A stretch of DNA of 6,517 bases from contig NZMV01000084.1 in NCBI GenBank assembly GCA_002694645.1, positions 1 to 6,517 of the forward strand. Reading direction: 5' to 3'. Positions 6,056 to 6,517 of this stretch are shown in pieces. The notes beneath the pieces are model-generated. The model saw only the letters and a list, made by a program, of their open reading frames with translations. It was not told the DNA's origin and made no database searches. The position numbers and the translations under genes are program-made. This DNA comes from Crocinitomicaceae bacterium. GTDB lineage: Bacteria > Bacteroidota > Bacteroidia > Flavobacteriales_D > Parvicellaceae. How positions within the stretch are numbered: the stretch's first letter is position 1; each line of letters begins with the position of its first letter.

Positions 6056-6121
6056 ATGAGAACTTTATTTAATGCTATGAAATCTGCGTTCCAAAATACT
6101 CCATTAGGTTGGAAGAGATAG
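6056..6121 (+). CDS. Candidate 21-residue peptide ORF
   Basis: ATG 6056 to TAG 6119-6121 encodes a 21-residue basic, partly amphipathic peptide starting MRTLFNAMKSAF and ending LGWKR. A purine-rich AAGAAAG lies about 7 nt upstream. It ends 15 bp before the ATG of the next gene, an arrangement typical of a leader or coupled short gene. It contains Trp, Pro and Gly in a protein-like pattern rather than only AT-rich codons. A frame of this length easily occurs by chance, so this is a candidate only. Confidence 0.3.
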   Translation: MRTLFNAMKSAFQNTPLGWKR

Positions 6122-6136
6122 AGGTGTCTACTTAAT

Positions 6137-6517
6137 ATGAGTAAAAAACATATATCGATTGCCATTATTTTAATTGTTTTAATTATCATTTTGTCAGAAC
6201 TTCATACAAGCAGGACTAATCAGCAAATACAAAATGATAGGTATGAGGCAGAAGAAAAATTTAGGTATGAGGCAGAAGAAGCATTAAAGAATCTTTTCAA
6301 AGATGTTCCTTCAGATGATCCTACAATCGATTCTATAAATGACTCTAAAATCTACTACCTGAAATGTATGATGCTAGCAGACATAGATTACCGTTTTCCG
6401 CGCACAACTAGAGTGATGGTAGATGAAGGGCGGAAATATTTATCAAACGAATATGTAAATGGGAATTATGTGGAAGAAGGAAATATCTTCTTCGTAGAAG
6501 AAGCAGTTGAACCAGAC
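6137..6517 (+). CDS. Membrane-anchored protein of unknown function, N-terminal part (3' end outside window)
   Basis: An open frame of 127 codons from ATG 6137 to the window end. Residues 2-4 (SKK) precede a hydrophobic segment (about 6-20, IAIILIVLIIILS), forming a signal anchor or uncleaved signal peptide with the rest exported. A charged, probably helical region follows, with the octad RYEAEEKF then RYEAEEAL (35-50), encoded by an exact 18-bp direct repeat. After that comes a folded-looking part with YLKCMMLADIDYRFP (about 75-89) and a VMVDEG (94-99) segment. GAGGTG (6121-6126) lies about 10 nt before the ATG. I do not recognise the family. The long open frame, start context and signal-anchor architecture support a real gene. 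Confidence 0.7.
   Translation, partial: MSKKHISIAIILIVLIIILSELHTSRTNQQIQNDRYEAEEKFRYEAEEALKNLFKDVPSDDPTIDSINDSKIYYLKCMMLADIDYRFPRTTRVMVDEGRKYLSNEYVNGNYVEEGNIFFVEEAVEPD
6239..6280 (+). repeat. In-frame 18-bp direct repeat, period 24 bp
   Basis: AGGTATGAGGCAGAAGAA occurs identically at 6239-6256 and 6263-6280, separated by AAATTT. Both copies are in frame and encode RYEAEE, extending the charged helix after the membrane anchor by one 8-residue unit. Exact identity at third codon positions suggests a recent duplication. Confidence 0.9.

Overview
The window is AT-rich bacterial DNA, most likely from a low-GC marine picocyanobacterium (Prochlorococcus or a close relative). The strongest argument is positions 3219-3328 on the minus strand. 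Two consecutive RNA elements there match the glutamine riboswitch family (glnA / Downstream-peptide motif), known from cyanobacteria and their phages. They lie upstream of a small protein with repeated Tyr-Arg-Gly motifs, like the mainly cyanobacterial DUF4278 family. The genus is an inference; no rRNA or other marker gene is present.

Layout. (1) 1-2898, plus strand: the C-terminal 376 residues of peptide chain release factor 3 (prfC, 5' end outside the window), then a PlsC-type acyltransferase 13 bp downstream, then a TqsA-like AI-2E family membrane protein with its own Shine-Dalgarno sequence. (2) 2932-3363, minus strand: a complete compact unit with a -35/-10 promoter, two glutamine aptamers starting at the predicted transcript start, a small linker hairpin, GGAGG, a 59-residue DUF4278-like protein, and a strong intrinsic terminator. 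It converges on the tqsA-like gene and diverges from the phosphatase gene. (3) 3500-5083, plus strand: an exported purple-acid-phosphatase-type metallophosphoesterase with an unusual PAS-like insertion inside its catalytic domain. (4) 5136-5719, plus strand: a tight pair of small genes, a 59-residue four-cysteine protein and a roughly 131-residue CxxC protein. (5) 5720-6136: mostly non-coding, ending in a possible 21-codon ORF. (6) 6137-6517: the start of a membrane-anchored protein of unknown function, cut by the window end.

How the parts may work together. The minus-strand unit would tie synthesis of a small regulator to intracellular glutamine, the cyanobacterial signal of nitrogen sufficiency. 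Related DUF4278 proteins (PirA in Synechocystis) interact with PII and affect arginine synthesis. The adjacent phosphatase suggests phosphorus scavenging, but nothing in the sequence shows that the two are co-regulated. The remaining genes are a translation factor, lipid acylation, a transporter-like protein and small unknown proteins, with no obvious common pathway.
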